Positions 1 through 5,547 are shown, numbered from the stretch's first letter. The stretch is 5,978 bases of DNA from an uncultured Eubacteriales bacterium (GCA_902406135.1 CABPCX010000124.1:1-5978); one strand, 5' to 3'. Translations and numbers: made by a program. Notes: a model not told the origin generated them from the sequence alone.

Positions 1-567
1 ATTTCCTGAATAAATATCAAAATCAGGTCCGCATAATGCGGCTGTCTTAGCCACTTCGGAAATATTTCCGCTTGCTTCCTTTATTGCTACGATGTTAGGT
101 ACTTTAGCCAGCTCAGCGCAGGTCTCGGGTGATATGCCCATTCCTGTTCTTCCGGGAACATTGTAAAGAATAATGGGAATATTAACTGCCTCGGCTATTT
201 TTGTATAGTGGGCAATAAGGCCTTTCTGAGTTGTTTTATTATAGTATGGTGTAACAAGAAGAAGTCCGTCGGCGCCTGCCTTTTCACATGCTGCACCAAG
301 GGCTGCCGCATGGGCTGTATCGTTGCTTCCGGCACCTGCTATTACGGGGACTCTTTTGTTAACATGTTCTGCTACCAGTCTTACACATTCAATCTGATCT
401 TTGTCGGAAATGGTGGAGGCCTCTCCGGTCGTTCCGCAGATAAGAAGTGCATCTGTTTTATGTGCAAGATGGTAATCGGTAAGCTCTATGAGCTTTTCAA
501 AATTTACTGAGCCGTCTTCCTTAAAAGGTGTTACCATAGCTACACATGATCCTGTAAATATCGACAT
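1..567 (-). CDS. dapA: 4-hydroxy-tetrahydrodipicolinate synthase, partial (C-terminus beyond window)
   Basis: Cytoplasmic TIM-barrel aldolase that condenses pyruvate with aspartate semialdehyde, the first committed step to diaminopimelate and lysine; in spore formers the pathway also supplies dipicolinate. The 189 residues present start MSIFTGSCVAMVTPF and keep the family landmarks: CGTTGE (44-49, with the Thr pair that binds pyruvate), VTPYYN (105-110, catalytic-site Tyr), LYNVPGRT (134-141, with Tyr135) and AIKEASGN (161-168), where Lys163 should form the Schiff base. About 100 C-terminal residues are missing because the window begins inside the gene; the family is usually near 290 residues. 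The ATG follows GGAGG with good spacing. It lies 80 bp downstream of asd on the same strand with no terminator between them, so co-transcription is likely. Identification is from motif recall; the truncation is a window effect, not a pseudogene. Confidence 0.97.
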   Translation of the reverse strand, partial: MSIFTGSCVAMVTPFKEDGSVNFEKLIELTDYHLAHKTDALLICGTTGEASTISDKDQIECVRLVAEHVNKRVPVIAGAGSNDTAHAAALGAACEKAGADGLLLVTPYYNKTTQKGLIAHYTKIAEAVNIPIILYNVPGRTGMGISPETCAELAKVPNIVAIKEASGNISEVAKTAALCGPDFDIYSGN

Positions 568-586
568 ATTATTACCTCCAACCTTT

Positions 587-610
587 GTATACTGTATATG
601 TTAAGTATAC
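587..610. repeat. 7-bp inverted repeat in the asd-dapA gap
   Basis: GTATACT (587-593) and AGTATAC (604-610) are perfect inverted copies separated by 10 bp. The centres of the two GTATAC palindromes are 18 bp apart. The right arm coincides with the proposed dapA -10 box and the left arm would lie in the early leader, an arrangement compatible with a repressor site. No family of regulator can be named from it. Confidence 0.4.
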
Positions 611-633
611 TATAATATGCTTTTTAAAATCAA
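604..633 (-). promoter_or_regulatory. Candidate internal sigma-A promoter for dapA
   Basis: On the minus strand TTGATT (633-628) is followed after 18 nt by TATACT (609-604), matching 4/6 and 5/6 of the sigma-A consensus. Transcription would start about 30 nt before the dapA ATG. The -10 box is one arm of the inverted repeat at 587-610. The DNA is AT-rich, so a chance match is possible. Confidence 0.35.
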
Positions 634-647
634 TAGAATCATGAATT

Positions 648-1643
648 TTATTTCATTGACTCAACTAAAATCTGAGCTATCTGTACTGCGTTTGTTGCAG
701 CGCCTTTTCTTATGTTATCGGCTACTACCCAGAAGTTGATACCGTTGTCAACACTTTCGTCTCTTCTGATACGTCCGACATATACTTCATCAGTACCTGC
801 CGCATCAAGAGCAAGGGGATATTTGTTGTTTGCGGGGTCGTCAACTACAACGATTCCGGGAGCCTCGGAAAGAATCTTTTTGATTTCGTCGATGTCTACG
901 GGGTTTTCAAATTCCACGTTAACGGATTCTGAATGGCTGTTGAATACGGGAACACGTACTGTTGTAGCAGTAACCTTAAGTTCGGGATGGTGAAGTATTT
1001 TTCTTGTTTCCCAAATCATCTTCATTTCTTCTTTTGTATATCCGTTATCCATAAATACATCGATATGGGGCAGACAGTTTCCTGCTATCTGATGAGGGAA
1101 TTTTTTAGGAGCCTCACCCTTAAGGCCGTTTTCAAGGTCATTCCAGCCGGCTACACCTGCGCCGGAAACAGCCTGGTATGTAGAGTAAACTACACGTTTG
1201 ATTTTGTATTTGTCATCAAGGGGCTTAAGGACAGCTACAGCCTGGATTGTAGAACAGTTGGGATTTGCTATAATTCCGCTGTTCCAAGAAATATCCTCGG
1301 GGTTGCATTCGGGAACAACAAGGGGAACCTTGGGGTCCTGTCTCCACTGGGCTGAGTTGTCAACAACTATAACGCCATGGGCAGCGGCAATGGGAGCAAA
1401 CTTTTCGCTTGTTGAGCCGCCTGCTGAGAAGAGGGCGATATCTATAGGTTTATCAAAGGAATGCTCTGTAAGTTCCTCAACAACATATTCTTTTCCATCG
1501 TATTCAACTTTGGTACCGGCTGAACGTTTGGATGCCATAAGATAGAGATTGTCTATGGGGAAGTTTCTTTCTTTAAGAACTTTTAAAAATGTTCTTCCTA
1601 CCATGCCTGTCGCTCCAACGACTGCGAGATTAACTTTTTTCAT
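648..1643 (-). CDS. asd: Aspartate-semialdehyde dehydrogenase
   Basis: Reduces aspartyl-4-phosphate to aspartate-4-semialdehyde with NADPH, the branch point for lysine/diaminopimelate and threonine/methionine/isoleucine. The 331-residue product has the usual length for the family. Visible landmarks: the N-terminal Rossmann motif GATGMVG (10-16), FSAGGS (72-77), the active-site NPNCST (127-132) with nucleophile Cys130, QAVSGAG (157-163), and RVPVFNSHSES (230-240) with catalytic His237. The start is placed at the ATG (1643-1641, MKKVNLAVV), which has AAGGAG 8 nt upstream. A GTG nine bases earlier (1652-1650) would add three residues, but its first base lies inside that ribosome binding site, so it is very unlikely to be used. 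It is first in a minus-strand unit with dapA, which uses its product directly. All key residues are present and it should be functional. Confidence 0.97.
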   Translation of the reverse strand: MKKVNLAVVGATGMVGRTFLKVLKERNFPIDNLYLMASKRSAGTKVEYDGKEYVVEELTEHSFDKPIDIALFSAGGSTSEKFAPIAAAHGVIVVDNSAQWRQDPKVPLVVPECNPEDISWNSGIIANPNCSTIQAVAVLKPLDDKYKIKRVVYSTYQAVSGAGVAGWNDLENGLKGEAPKKFPHQIAGNCLPHIDVFMDNGYTKEEMKMIWETRKILHHPELKVTATTVRVPVFNSHSESVNVEFENPVDIDEIKKILSEAPGIVVVDDPANNKYPLALDAAGTDEVYVGRIRRDESVDNGINFWVVADNIRKGAATNAVQIAQILVESMK

Positions 1644-1651
1644 TGAATACA

Positions 1652-1657
1652 CTCCTT
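1652..1657 (-). promoter_or_regulatory. Ribosome binding site deciding the asd start
   Basis: AAGGAG on the minus strand sits 8 nt before the ATG at 1643. The alternative in-frame GTG overlaps this site and has no spacing of its own, so the ATG start is preferred. Confidence 0.85.
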
Positions 1658-1677
1658 TTTATACACTGAATATAATT

Positions 1678-1697
1678 TTTTATTAAAATTAATAAAA
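1678..1697. repeat. AT-only 9-bp inverted repeat in asd leader
   Basis: TTTTATTAA and TTAATAAAA are perfect inverted copies separated by two bases. It lies between the asd promoter and ribosome binding site. It has no G or C and no following U-run in the asd direction, so it is unlikely to be a terminator. It may simply reflect base composition. Confidence 0.3.
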
Positions 1698-1740
1698 CAA
1701 ATCCTACAAAAAATATATAATGTAAGACTTGGAAATTTGT

Positions 1741-1752
1741 TTACTATAGTAA
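1741..1752. promoter_or_regulatory. Perfect palindrome over the asd -10 box, candidate operator
   Basis: TTACTATAGTAA is its own reverse complement over 12 bp and covers the -10 hexamer and the initiation edge of the asd promoter. A dimeric repressor bound here would block polymerase. Chance is possible in DNA this AT-rich, and the regulator is unknown. Confidence 0.35.
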
Positions 1753-1774
1753 CACCAAAACAAAATACTGTCAA
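1746..1774 (-). promoter_or_regulatory. Sigma-A promoter of asd(-dapA)
   Basis: On the minus strand a perfect TTGACA (1774-1769) is separated by exactly 17 nt from TACTAT (1751-1746), a 4/6 match to TATAAT. Initiation near 1739 would give a leader of about 95 nt. That is too short for a lysine riboswitch, and none is visible. The -10 box lies in a 12-bp palindrome. Confidence 0.75.
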
Positions 1775-1794
1775 TAAATTTAGCTTCTTTTAAA

Positions 1795-1825
1795 TTCATA
1801 AATATGCATTGTTATGTAAATAATA
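1795..1825 (+). promoter_or_regulatory. Possible forespore (sigma-G/F-like) promoter for the spore protein gene
   Basis: TTCATA (1795-1800) and AATAATA (1819-1825) are separated by 18 bp. This resembles the GHATR and CATNHTA elements known for sigma-G, with one mismatch in each box (T for G, A for C). Start would be near 1832, about 50 nt before the ATG. No good sigma-A match is seen for this gene, which fits forespore-only expression, but the match is weak. Confidence 0.3.
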
Positions 1826-1883
1826 AATATGAAAAAATTCAGTACAGATTAATAAGGATATTAACGGTTAAGGAGGCAGAAAA

Positions 1884-2075
1884 ATGAAAAAAGAGGACAA
1901 ACCAAAATTTGACCTTACTACGGAAGTCGGAAGACTTAAAATGGAAATAGCCGAGGAACTTGGTCTTAAAGAAAAAATAGAGAAAAACGGCTGGAAAAGT
2001 CTTACATCAAGGGAGAGCGGTGCAATGGGCGGAAAAATATCCGGCAGAAGACGCAAAGAAAAGGAAAAAAGCTGA
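1884..2075 (+). CDS. Small acid-soluble spore protein, alpha/beta type (SspF-like)
   Basis: A 63-residue protein recognisable as a divergent member of the alpha/beta small acid-soluble spore proteins, which coat and protect forespore DNA and are degraded at germination. Helix 1 carries LKMEIAEELGL (18-28). Its EIA (21-23) fits the cleavage site of the germination protease GPR, which cuts after the Glu. The second conserved block is NGWKSLTSRESGAMGG (35-50). The GW pair and the spacing resemble B. subtilis SspF rather than SspA/SspB. The usual hydrophobic tail after the Gly pair (KRLIE-type helix) is replaced by a strongly basic ending, GRRRKEKEKS. The ATG has a strong AAGGAGG 8 nt upstream. 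The gene stands alone, divergent from asd, and the next gene has its own sigma-A promoter. Family assignment is by recalled motif similarity; the shortened basic tail is the main reservation. Confidence 0.82.
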   Translation: MKKEDKPKFDLTTEVGRLKMEIAEELGLKEKIEKNGWKSLTSRESGAMGGKISGRRRKEKEKS

Positions 2076-2083
2076 CAAATATA

Positions 2084-2112
2084 TTGAAAATACCGTACAG
2101 ATTATTTATAAT
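2084..2112 (+). promoter_or_regulatory. Sigma-A promoter of the methyltransferase-hslO-Nudix operon
   Basis: TTGAAA (2084-2089), a 17-bp spacer and a perfect TATAAT (2107-2112) form a near-consensus sigma-A promoter. The start would be near 2119, leaving a leader of about 36 nt. This separates the operon from the spore protein gene upstream, after which no terminator hairpin is seen. Confidence 0.7.
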
Positions 2113-2154
2113 TAATTGGTTATGTATAAATGTATATCTTAAGACGGTGATATT

Positions 2155-2916
2155 ATGGGAGCATATGAAAGTTTTGCGTCGGTATATGACCTGTTTATGG
2201 ACGACGTGGATTACGACGGCTGGGTCAAGTATATCGAAGAAATATGGAAAAAATTTAATGTAAACCCTGAGCTTATTTGTGAGCTTGGATGCGGCACCGG
2301 CAATATAACGCTGCGTCTGGCTGAAAAGGGATATGACATAATCGGTGTAGATTTGTCTGCCGATATGCTTTCAGAGGCGAGAAAAAAAGCGGCCGAGAAA
2401 GGTTTGGACGTACTCTTCCTTCTGCAGGATATGAGAGAGTTTGAGCTTTACGGAACGGTCAACTCGATTTTATGTCTTTGTGACAGCCTGAATTATATTA
2501 CCGAAGACGAGGATATACAGGAGGTTTTTGATCTCGTTAATAATTATCTTCATCCCGGAGGAGTATTTATATTTGATTTGAATACGGAATATAAATTCAG
2601 GGAGATATATGGACAGAATACTTTTTCGGAAGTTGATGACGACGCTGTTTATATATGGGAAAACTATTATGACGAAGAAGAAAAGATAAACGAATATTAT
2701 CTTAACTTTTTTGTCAAAAACAGCGGCGGTACATATGACAGAACACAGGAAGAACATTATGAAAGGGCATACAGCCTTGACGAGATAAAGAGATTCATAG
2801 AAAAAAGCGGAATGAAATTTGAGGCGGCATATGACGCATTTACCTTTGAGCCGGCAAGGGAAGACAGCGAGAGGATATATGTTGTCGCCAGAGAGATACA
2901 GAAAAAGGAGAAATGA
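2155..2916 (+). CDS. Class I SAM-dependent methyltransferase, YqeM-like
   Basis: A 253-residue cytoplasmic protein with a Rossmann-type SAM-binding fold. Motif I is CELGCGTGN (42-50). The acidic end of strand 2 is GVDLS (64-68, Asp66). QDMRE (91-95) fits the adenine-contact region, and LHPGGVFIFDLN (132-143) is the late strand/turn typical of the superfamily. The opening YESFASVYDLFMDD, followed by YDGW, resembles B. subtilis YqeM and relatives. An insert-like region of acidic and aromatic residues (about 158-205) probably forms the substrate lid. The substrate is unknown; nothing here distinguishes a small molecule from RNA or protein. Translation starts at an ATG preceded by GGTGAT, which pairs with the very 3' end of 16S rRNA. 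Its stop overlaps the first possible hslO ATG, so it is first in an operon with hslO and the Nudix gene. Confidence 0.9.
   Translation: MGAYESFASVYDLFMDDVDYDGWVKYIEEIWKKFNVNPELICELGCGTGNITLRLAEKGYDIIGVDLSADMLSEARKKAAEKGLDVLFLLQDMREFELYGTVNSILCLCDSLNYITEDEDIQEVFDLVNNYLHPGGVFIFDLNTEYKFREIYGQNTFSEVDDDAVYIWENYYDEEEKINEYYLNFFVKNSGGTYDRTQEEHYERAYSLDEIKRFIEKSGMKFEAAYDAFTFEPAREDSERIYVVAREIQKKEK
2905..2910 (+). promoter_or_regulatory. Ribosome binding site deciding the hslO start
   Basis: AAGGAG lies inside the last codons of the methyltransferase gene. It is 8 nt from the ATG at 2919 but only 2 nt from the ATG at 2913, so the later ATG is the likely start. The short distance to the upstream stop suggests translational coupling. 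Confidence 0.8.
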
Positions 2917-2918
2917 AA

Positions 2919-3803
2919 ATGGGTGACTATATACTCAGAGCTACAGCGGCCAACGACTGCATAAGAGCGTTTGCTGCTACAACAAAAGAGACAGTTCAGA
3001 AAGCCAGAGAGCTTCATAACACAACTCCCGTTGCATCTGCAGCCCTCGGAAGACTTCTTACAGCTGGTGCAATGATGGGAATAATGCTTAAGGGAGAAAA
3101 GGATCTTGTAACTCTCCAGATAAAGGGAGACGGTCCCCTTGAAGGCGAGCTTGTTACAGCTGACAGCAAGGGAAGAGTAAAGGGTTATGTTTTTAATCCC
3201 AATGTGGATATCCCTCCTAAATCACCTGTAAAACTTGATGTAGGCGGAGCAGTTGGAAAGGGATTTCTTACAGTTATAAAGGACCTTGGACTTAAAGAGC
3301 CCTATGTTGGAAAGACAGAGCTTGTATCAGGAGAAATAGCGGAAGATTTGACATACTACTTTGCAAAAAGCGAACAGATACCTTCTGCCATAGCTCTTGG
3401 AGTACTTGTTGATACTGATACATCAATAAAGGAAGCGGGCGGATTTATCATTCAGGTAATGCCTGGCATCACAGAAGAAATACTTGAGAGACTTGAAAGC
3501 AGAATTAATGTTATACCTTATATAACAGAGCTTCTTTCAATGGGAGACACTCCCGAATCAATACTTAATCTTATCCTTGGCGATATGGACCTGCAGATAA
3601 TAGATAAGATACCTACAGAATACTACTGCGGATGTTCAAGGGAGAGAGTAGAAAAGGCTCTTCTTGCCATAGGAAAAGACGACCTTAAGAAGATACTTGA
3701 AGAAGATAAAAAGGCAGAACTTTCATGCCATTTCTGCAACAAGAAATACAATTTTGATGAAGCCGACTTAAAGAGACTTCTTGGTGAAGCAGGCGGAAAC
3801 TGA
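2919..3803 (+). CDS. hslO: Redox-regulated molecular chaperone Hsp33
   Basis: Hsp33 is a cytoplasmic holdase that is inactive when reduced with bound zinc. Under oxidative plus unfolding stress it forms disulfides, loses zinc, and binds unfolding proteins. The 294 residues match the normal length. The N-terminal core shows ASAALGRLLTAGAMMG (39-54), IKGDGPLEG (68-76), SGEIAEDLTYYFAKSEQ (138-153) and GGFIIQVMPG (174-183). The C-terminal redox switch has Cys237-x-Cys239 (YCGCSRERVEKAL) and Cys270-x-x-Cys273 (CHFCNKKYNF), so all four zinc ligands are intact. The start at 2919 (MGDYILRA) aligns with the usual N-terminus and has proper ribosome-site spacing; the in-frame ATG at 2913 would add two residues. 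It is the middle gene of a three-gene operon, 20 bp before the Nudix gene. No heat-shock operator such as CIRCE is visible upstream. Confidence 0.97.
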   Translation: MGDYILRATAANDCIRAFAATTKETVQKARELHNTTPVASAALGRLLTAGAMMGIMLKGEKDLVTLQIKGDGPLEGELVTADSKGRVKGYVFNPNVDIPPKSPVKLDVGGAVGKGFLTVIKDLGLKEPYVGKTELVSGEIAEDLTYYFAKSEQIPSAIALGVLVDTDTSIKEAGGFIIQVMPGITEEILERLESRINVIPYITELLSMGDTPESILNLILGDMDLQIIDKIPTEYYCGCSRERVEKALLAIGKDDLKKILEEDKKAELSCHFCNKKYNFDEADLKRLLGEAGGN

Positions 3804-3823
3804 GATTCATCGGAGGTATCGTA

Positions 3824-4276
3824 ATGAGAGGCGGTTTTGCTCTTGCGGCTAAGGCCGTTATAATCAGAGACGACAAAGCTCTTATTTTAAGAAGAAGCGA
3901 AAAAGAAATAAAAAGCAGCTATATAAATAAAAACGAACCCTGGGACCTGCCGGGAGGAAGCGTAAGATATTCTGAAAATTCCATGGAAGGCCTGCTTAGG
4001 GAAATCAAGGAAGAAACTTCTTTAAAGGTAAGAATAGTAAAACCCATGAGAGTGTTTGATGCCATAAAACCAAAGGTGCATATGACCATAGTCACATACC
4101 TGTGCGAATATCGTTCAGGAGAGGTGGTTTTAAGCGACGAGCACGAAAGTTTTTACTGGCTTACTTCAAAGGAAGCTGAAAATATGAAGCTCCCAAGCTG
4201 GATGTTAAAGGATATAAATTTAGCTTTTGCTGAGCTTGAATTAAGAAAAAAGGCAAAGAATAAGCCGCGGATATAA
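3824..4276 (+). CDS. Nudix family hydrolase
   Basis: A 150-residue protein of the Nudix fold, which hydrolyses nucleoside diphosphates linked to another group (for example oxidised nucleotides, dinucleotide polyphosphates or ADP-ribose) using divalent metal. The Nudix box spans 45-67, GSVRYSE-x7-REIKEETSL. It keeps the Gly45, Glu51, Arg59, Glu60, Glu63 and Glu64 positions needed for metal binding, but the usual Gly near its end is Ser66. WDLPGG (40-45) precedes it, and residues 5-24 form the first strand pair (FALAAKAVIIRDDKALILRR). A short insertion (KSSYINKNEPW, 30-40) lies before the box. Substrate cannot be deduced. GGAGG is 7 nt before the ATG. It is the last gene of the operon, and its final codons (Lys-Pro-Arg-Ile) and stop lie within the terminator hairpin. 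Association with Hsp33 suggests, but does not show, a role in oxidative damage. Confidence 0.92.
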   Translation: MRGGFALAAKAVIIRDDKALILRRSEKEIKSSYINKNEPWDLPGGSVRYSENSMEGLLREIKEETSLKVRIVKPMRVFDAIKPKVHMTIVTYLCEYRSGEVVLSDEHESFYWLTSKEAENMKLPSWMLKDINLAFAELELRKKAKNKPRI

Positions 4277-4294
4277 TCCGCGGCTTTAGTTTTT
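4262..4294 (+). terminator. Rho-independent terminator of the operon, possibly bidirectional
   Basis: An 11-bp perfect stem, AAGCCGCGGAT (4262-4272) with ATCCGCGGCTT (4276-4286), has a 3-nt loop and is followed by TAGTTTTT. The left arm encodes the last residues of the Nudix protein and the loop/right arm begins in its stop codon. Read from the minus strand the same hairpin lies just past the stop of the convergent lipoprotein gene, followed by a weaker U-rich tract (TATTCTTT), so it may serve both. Confidence 0.9.
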
Positions 4295-5306
4295 ATTCGG
4301 CCTTTACGTTTTTGACAGCGTTTTCGGCAAAACTGTTATCTATAAGTTCGTCAAAGGCAACTCTTTTTGAAAGCTCGCCGCCTTCTTCCATTATATCTTC
4401 AAACAGTTCAAAATCTTCTTCGCTGTATACCGGAGTAGTCCTCCATGTATCCTGGCTCTTATATCTTTCTATGATTCCGCTCAGGGTTTCCACATCGTTT
4501 TCAGGAAAATAGGGCTGTATTACCTGGGCTATTTCTTCTGAAGTATGGCTTTCGGTCCAGAGCTGTCCTTTATATACGGCATTTGTGAATTTCTGAATAA
4601 TGTCGGGATTAGCCTCCATATATTCGGAAGATGCCATATATACCGTATAGGGAATATATCCGCATTCGCTTCCAAGGGACGCTACGACATAGCCTACGCC
4701 TTCCTGCTCAAGGGATGTGGCGGTAGGTTCAAACTCAACGGTATAGTCTCCAACATCGGCAGCAAAGGCTCCTGATGTGGATTCAAATGAAATATTGTTT
4801 ATTATTTCCACATCTTTTCCGAGGTCAAATCCTTTCTGCTTAAGGACATATTCCAAAATAAGCTCAGGCATACCGCCTTTTCTGCCGCCTATTACGGATT
4901 TTCCCTTAAGGGATTCCCAGTCAAAGTTTTCTTCATCGCTTCTTGAAATAAGGAAATTTCCTGCACGCTGAGTAAGCTGGGCAAAGGCTTTTACACTGTT
5001 TTCACGTCCTTCGTTTATTATATATATGCCTGCTTCCGTTCCAAGAAGGGCTATATCGGCCGAATCTGAAAGAAGAGCAGTCATACTTTTGTCAGCGCCG
5101 TTTCCGACGGATAATTCTATCTTGAGGCCTTCTTCCTCAAAATATCCGTTGGCCAGAGCCACATACTGGGGAGCATAAAAAACAGAATGTACTACTTCGT
5201 TAAGTCTTACTTCTGTCAGTCCGTCGTCTCCGCTTGAAGGGGCGCATCCAACGGCCAGGCATATAGCGGCAGCCGCCGCTGTGATTGCTGAAAGAAATTT
5301 TTTCAT
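4293..5306 (-). CDS. ABC transporter substrate-binding lipoprotein, NMT1/SsuA-like
   Basis: A 337-residue extracytoplasmic lipoprotein. MKKF, an Ala-rich hydrophobic stretch (5-20) and the lipobox AVGC predict signal peptidase II cleavage before Cys21 and anchoring to the outer face of the membrane. After a short Ser/Gly/Asp linker, the mature part starts LTEVRLNEV. It shows the hallmark of the NMT1/THI5 and SsuA/TauA family, FYAPQYVALANGYFEEEGL (43-61), then DIALLGTEAGI (84-94) and LKGKSVIGGRKGGMPE (133-148, start of the second lobe). Members bind aliphatic sulfonates, pyrimidine precursors of thiamine, nitrate or similar small molecules; the ligand here cannot be told. No permease or ATPase gene lies beside it: the downstream neighbour is convergent and the upstream one is polA, divergent. 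GGAGGAA lies 4 nt before the ATG. No TPP riboswitch or S-box is recognised in the leader. Confidence 0.88.
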   Translation of the reverse strand: MKKFLSAITAAAAAICLAVGCAPSSGDDGLTEVRLNEVVHSVFYAPQYVALANGYFEEEGLKIELSVGNGADKSMTALLSDSADIALLGTEAGIYIINEGRENSVKAFAQLTQRAGNFLISRSDEENFDWESLKGKSVIGGRKGGMPELILEYVLKQKGFDLGKDVEIINNISFESTSGAFAADVGDYTVEFEPTATSLEQEGVGYVVASLGSECGYIPYTVYMASSEYMEANPDIIQKFTNAVYKGQLWTESHTSEEIAQVIQPYFPENDVETLSGIIERYKSQDTWRTTPVYSEEDFELFEDIMEEGGELSKRVAFDELIDNSFAENAVKNVKAE

Positions 5307-5395
5307 CGGGTTCCTCCGAAATGCTATATGTATCCAGTATATGAATGAAACCTAATTTGTTGAGTTGTCCTGTAAATTTTTATGCAGAAACGCGC

Positions 5396-5401
5396 ATTAT
5401 A
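5396..5401 (-). promoter_or_regulatory. Candidate -10 box for the lipoprotein gene
   Basis: A perfect TATAAT occurs on the minus strand about 90 nt before the lipoprotein ATG. No good -35 hexamer is found 16-18 nt upstream (the 17-nt position reads CCATAC), so it would be weak or activator-dependent. Confidence 0.4.
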
Positions 5402-5407
5402 AGGTAA

Positions 5408-5422
5408 ATACTGTTTAAGTAT
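5408..5422. repeat. Short inverted repeat upstream of the lipoprotein -10
   Basis: ATACT and AGTAT flank the 5-bp spacer GTTTA. The repeat covers the spacer and -35 region of the proposed minus-strand promoter, where an operator could act. It is short enough to be chance. Confidence 0.25.
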
Positions 5423-5468
5423 GGCTGTAAATTAATAAAAAAGTAATGTTATTCCACTTAAAATAGTG

Positions 5469-5474
5469 TATAAT
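5469..5474 (+). promoter_or_regulatory. Candidate -10 box for polA
   Basis: TATAAT occurs on the plus strand, 109 bp before the polA ATG, in the context AGTGTATAATACA. No convincing -35 box is present 16-18 bp upstream. Initiation near 5481 would give a leader of about 100 nt. Confidence 0.45.
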
Positions 5475-5482
5475 ACATTTTA

Positions 5483-5547
5483 GCCTTATATGGGGACTTA
5501 AAGCTGTTATATTTACCGGGTTTTAGGTTTAAACATAAGTATAAGGC
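5483..5547 (+). repeat. 8-bp inverted repeat in the polA leader
   Basis: GCCTTATA (5483-5490) and TATAAGGC (5540-5547) are perfect inverted copies enclosing 49 nt. In the polA transcript they could close a larger stem. Inside, ACTTA (5496-5500) could instead pair with TAAGT (5536-5540), and GTTTAAAC (5527-5534) is a palindrome. No known riboswitch class was recognised. Confidence 0.4.

Noticed and set aside
208..510. A 100-codon plus-strand open frame rich in Cys and Gly
   Set aside because: It lies wholly antisense to dapA, whose motifs are unmistakable; it has no ribosome site and no recognisable family.
712..1545. Several plus-strand open frames across asd
   Set aside because: They are antisense shadows of a fully motif-supported asd gene with low-complexity, unrecognisable translations.
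1650..1652. GTG as the asd start
   Set aside because: Its first base lies within the ribosome binding site that serves the ATG at 1643, leaving no spacing for initiation at the GTG.
1678..1697. AT-only inverted repeat as a terminator or attenuator
   Set aside because: It has no G-C pairs, a loop of only two bases and no U-run downstream in the asd direction.
1868..2056. A minus-strand open frame opposite the spore protein gene
   Set aside because: The plus-strand frame has a strong AAGGAGG site and spore protein motifs; the antisense product is Pro/Phe/Ser-rich shadow sequence.
2913..2915. ATG as the hslO start
   Set aside because: It is only 2 nt from AAGGAG; the ATG at 2919 has 8-nt spacing and matches the usual Hsp33 N-terminus.
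5370..5433. Direct repeat CTGTAAATT at 5370-5378 and 5425-5433
   Set aside because: A 9-bp match in AT-rich intergenic DNA is expected by chance, and the spacing fits no known element.
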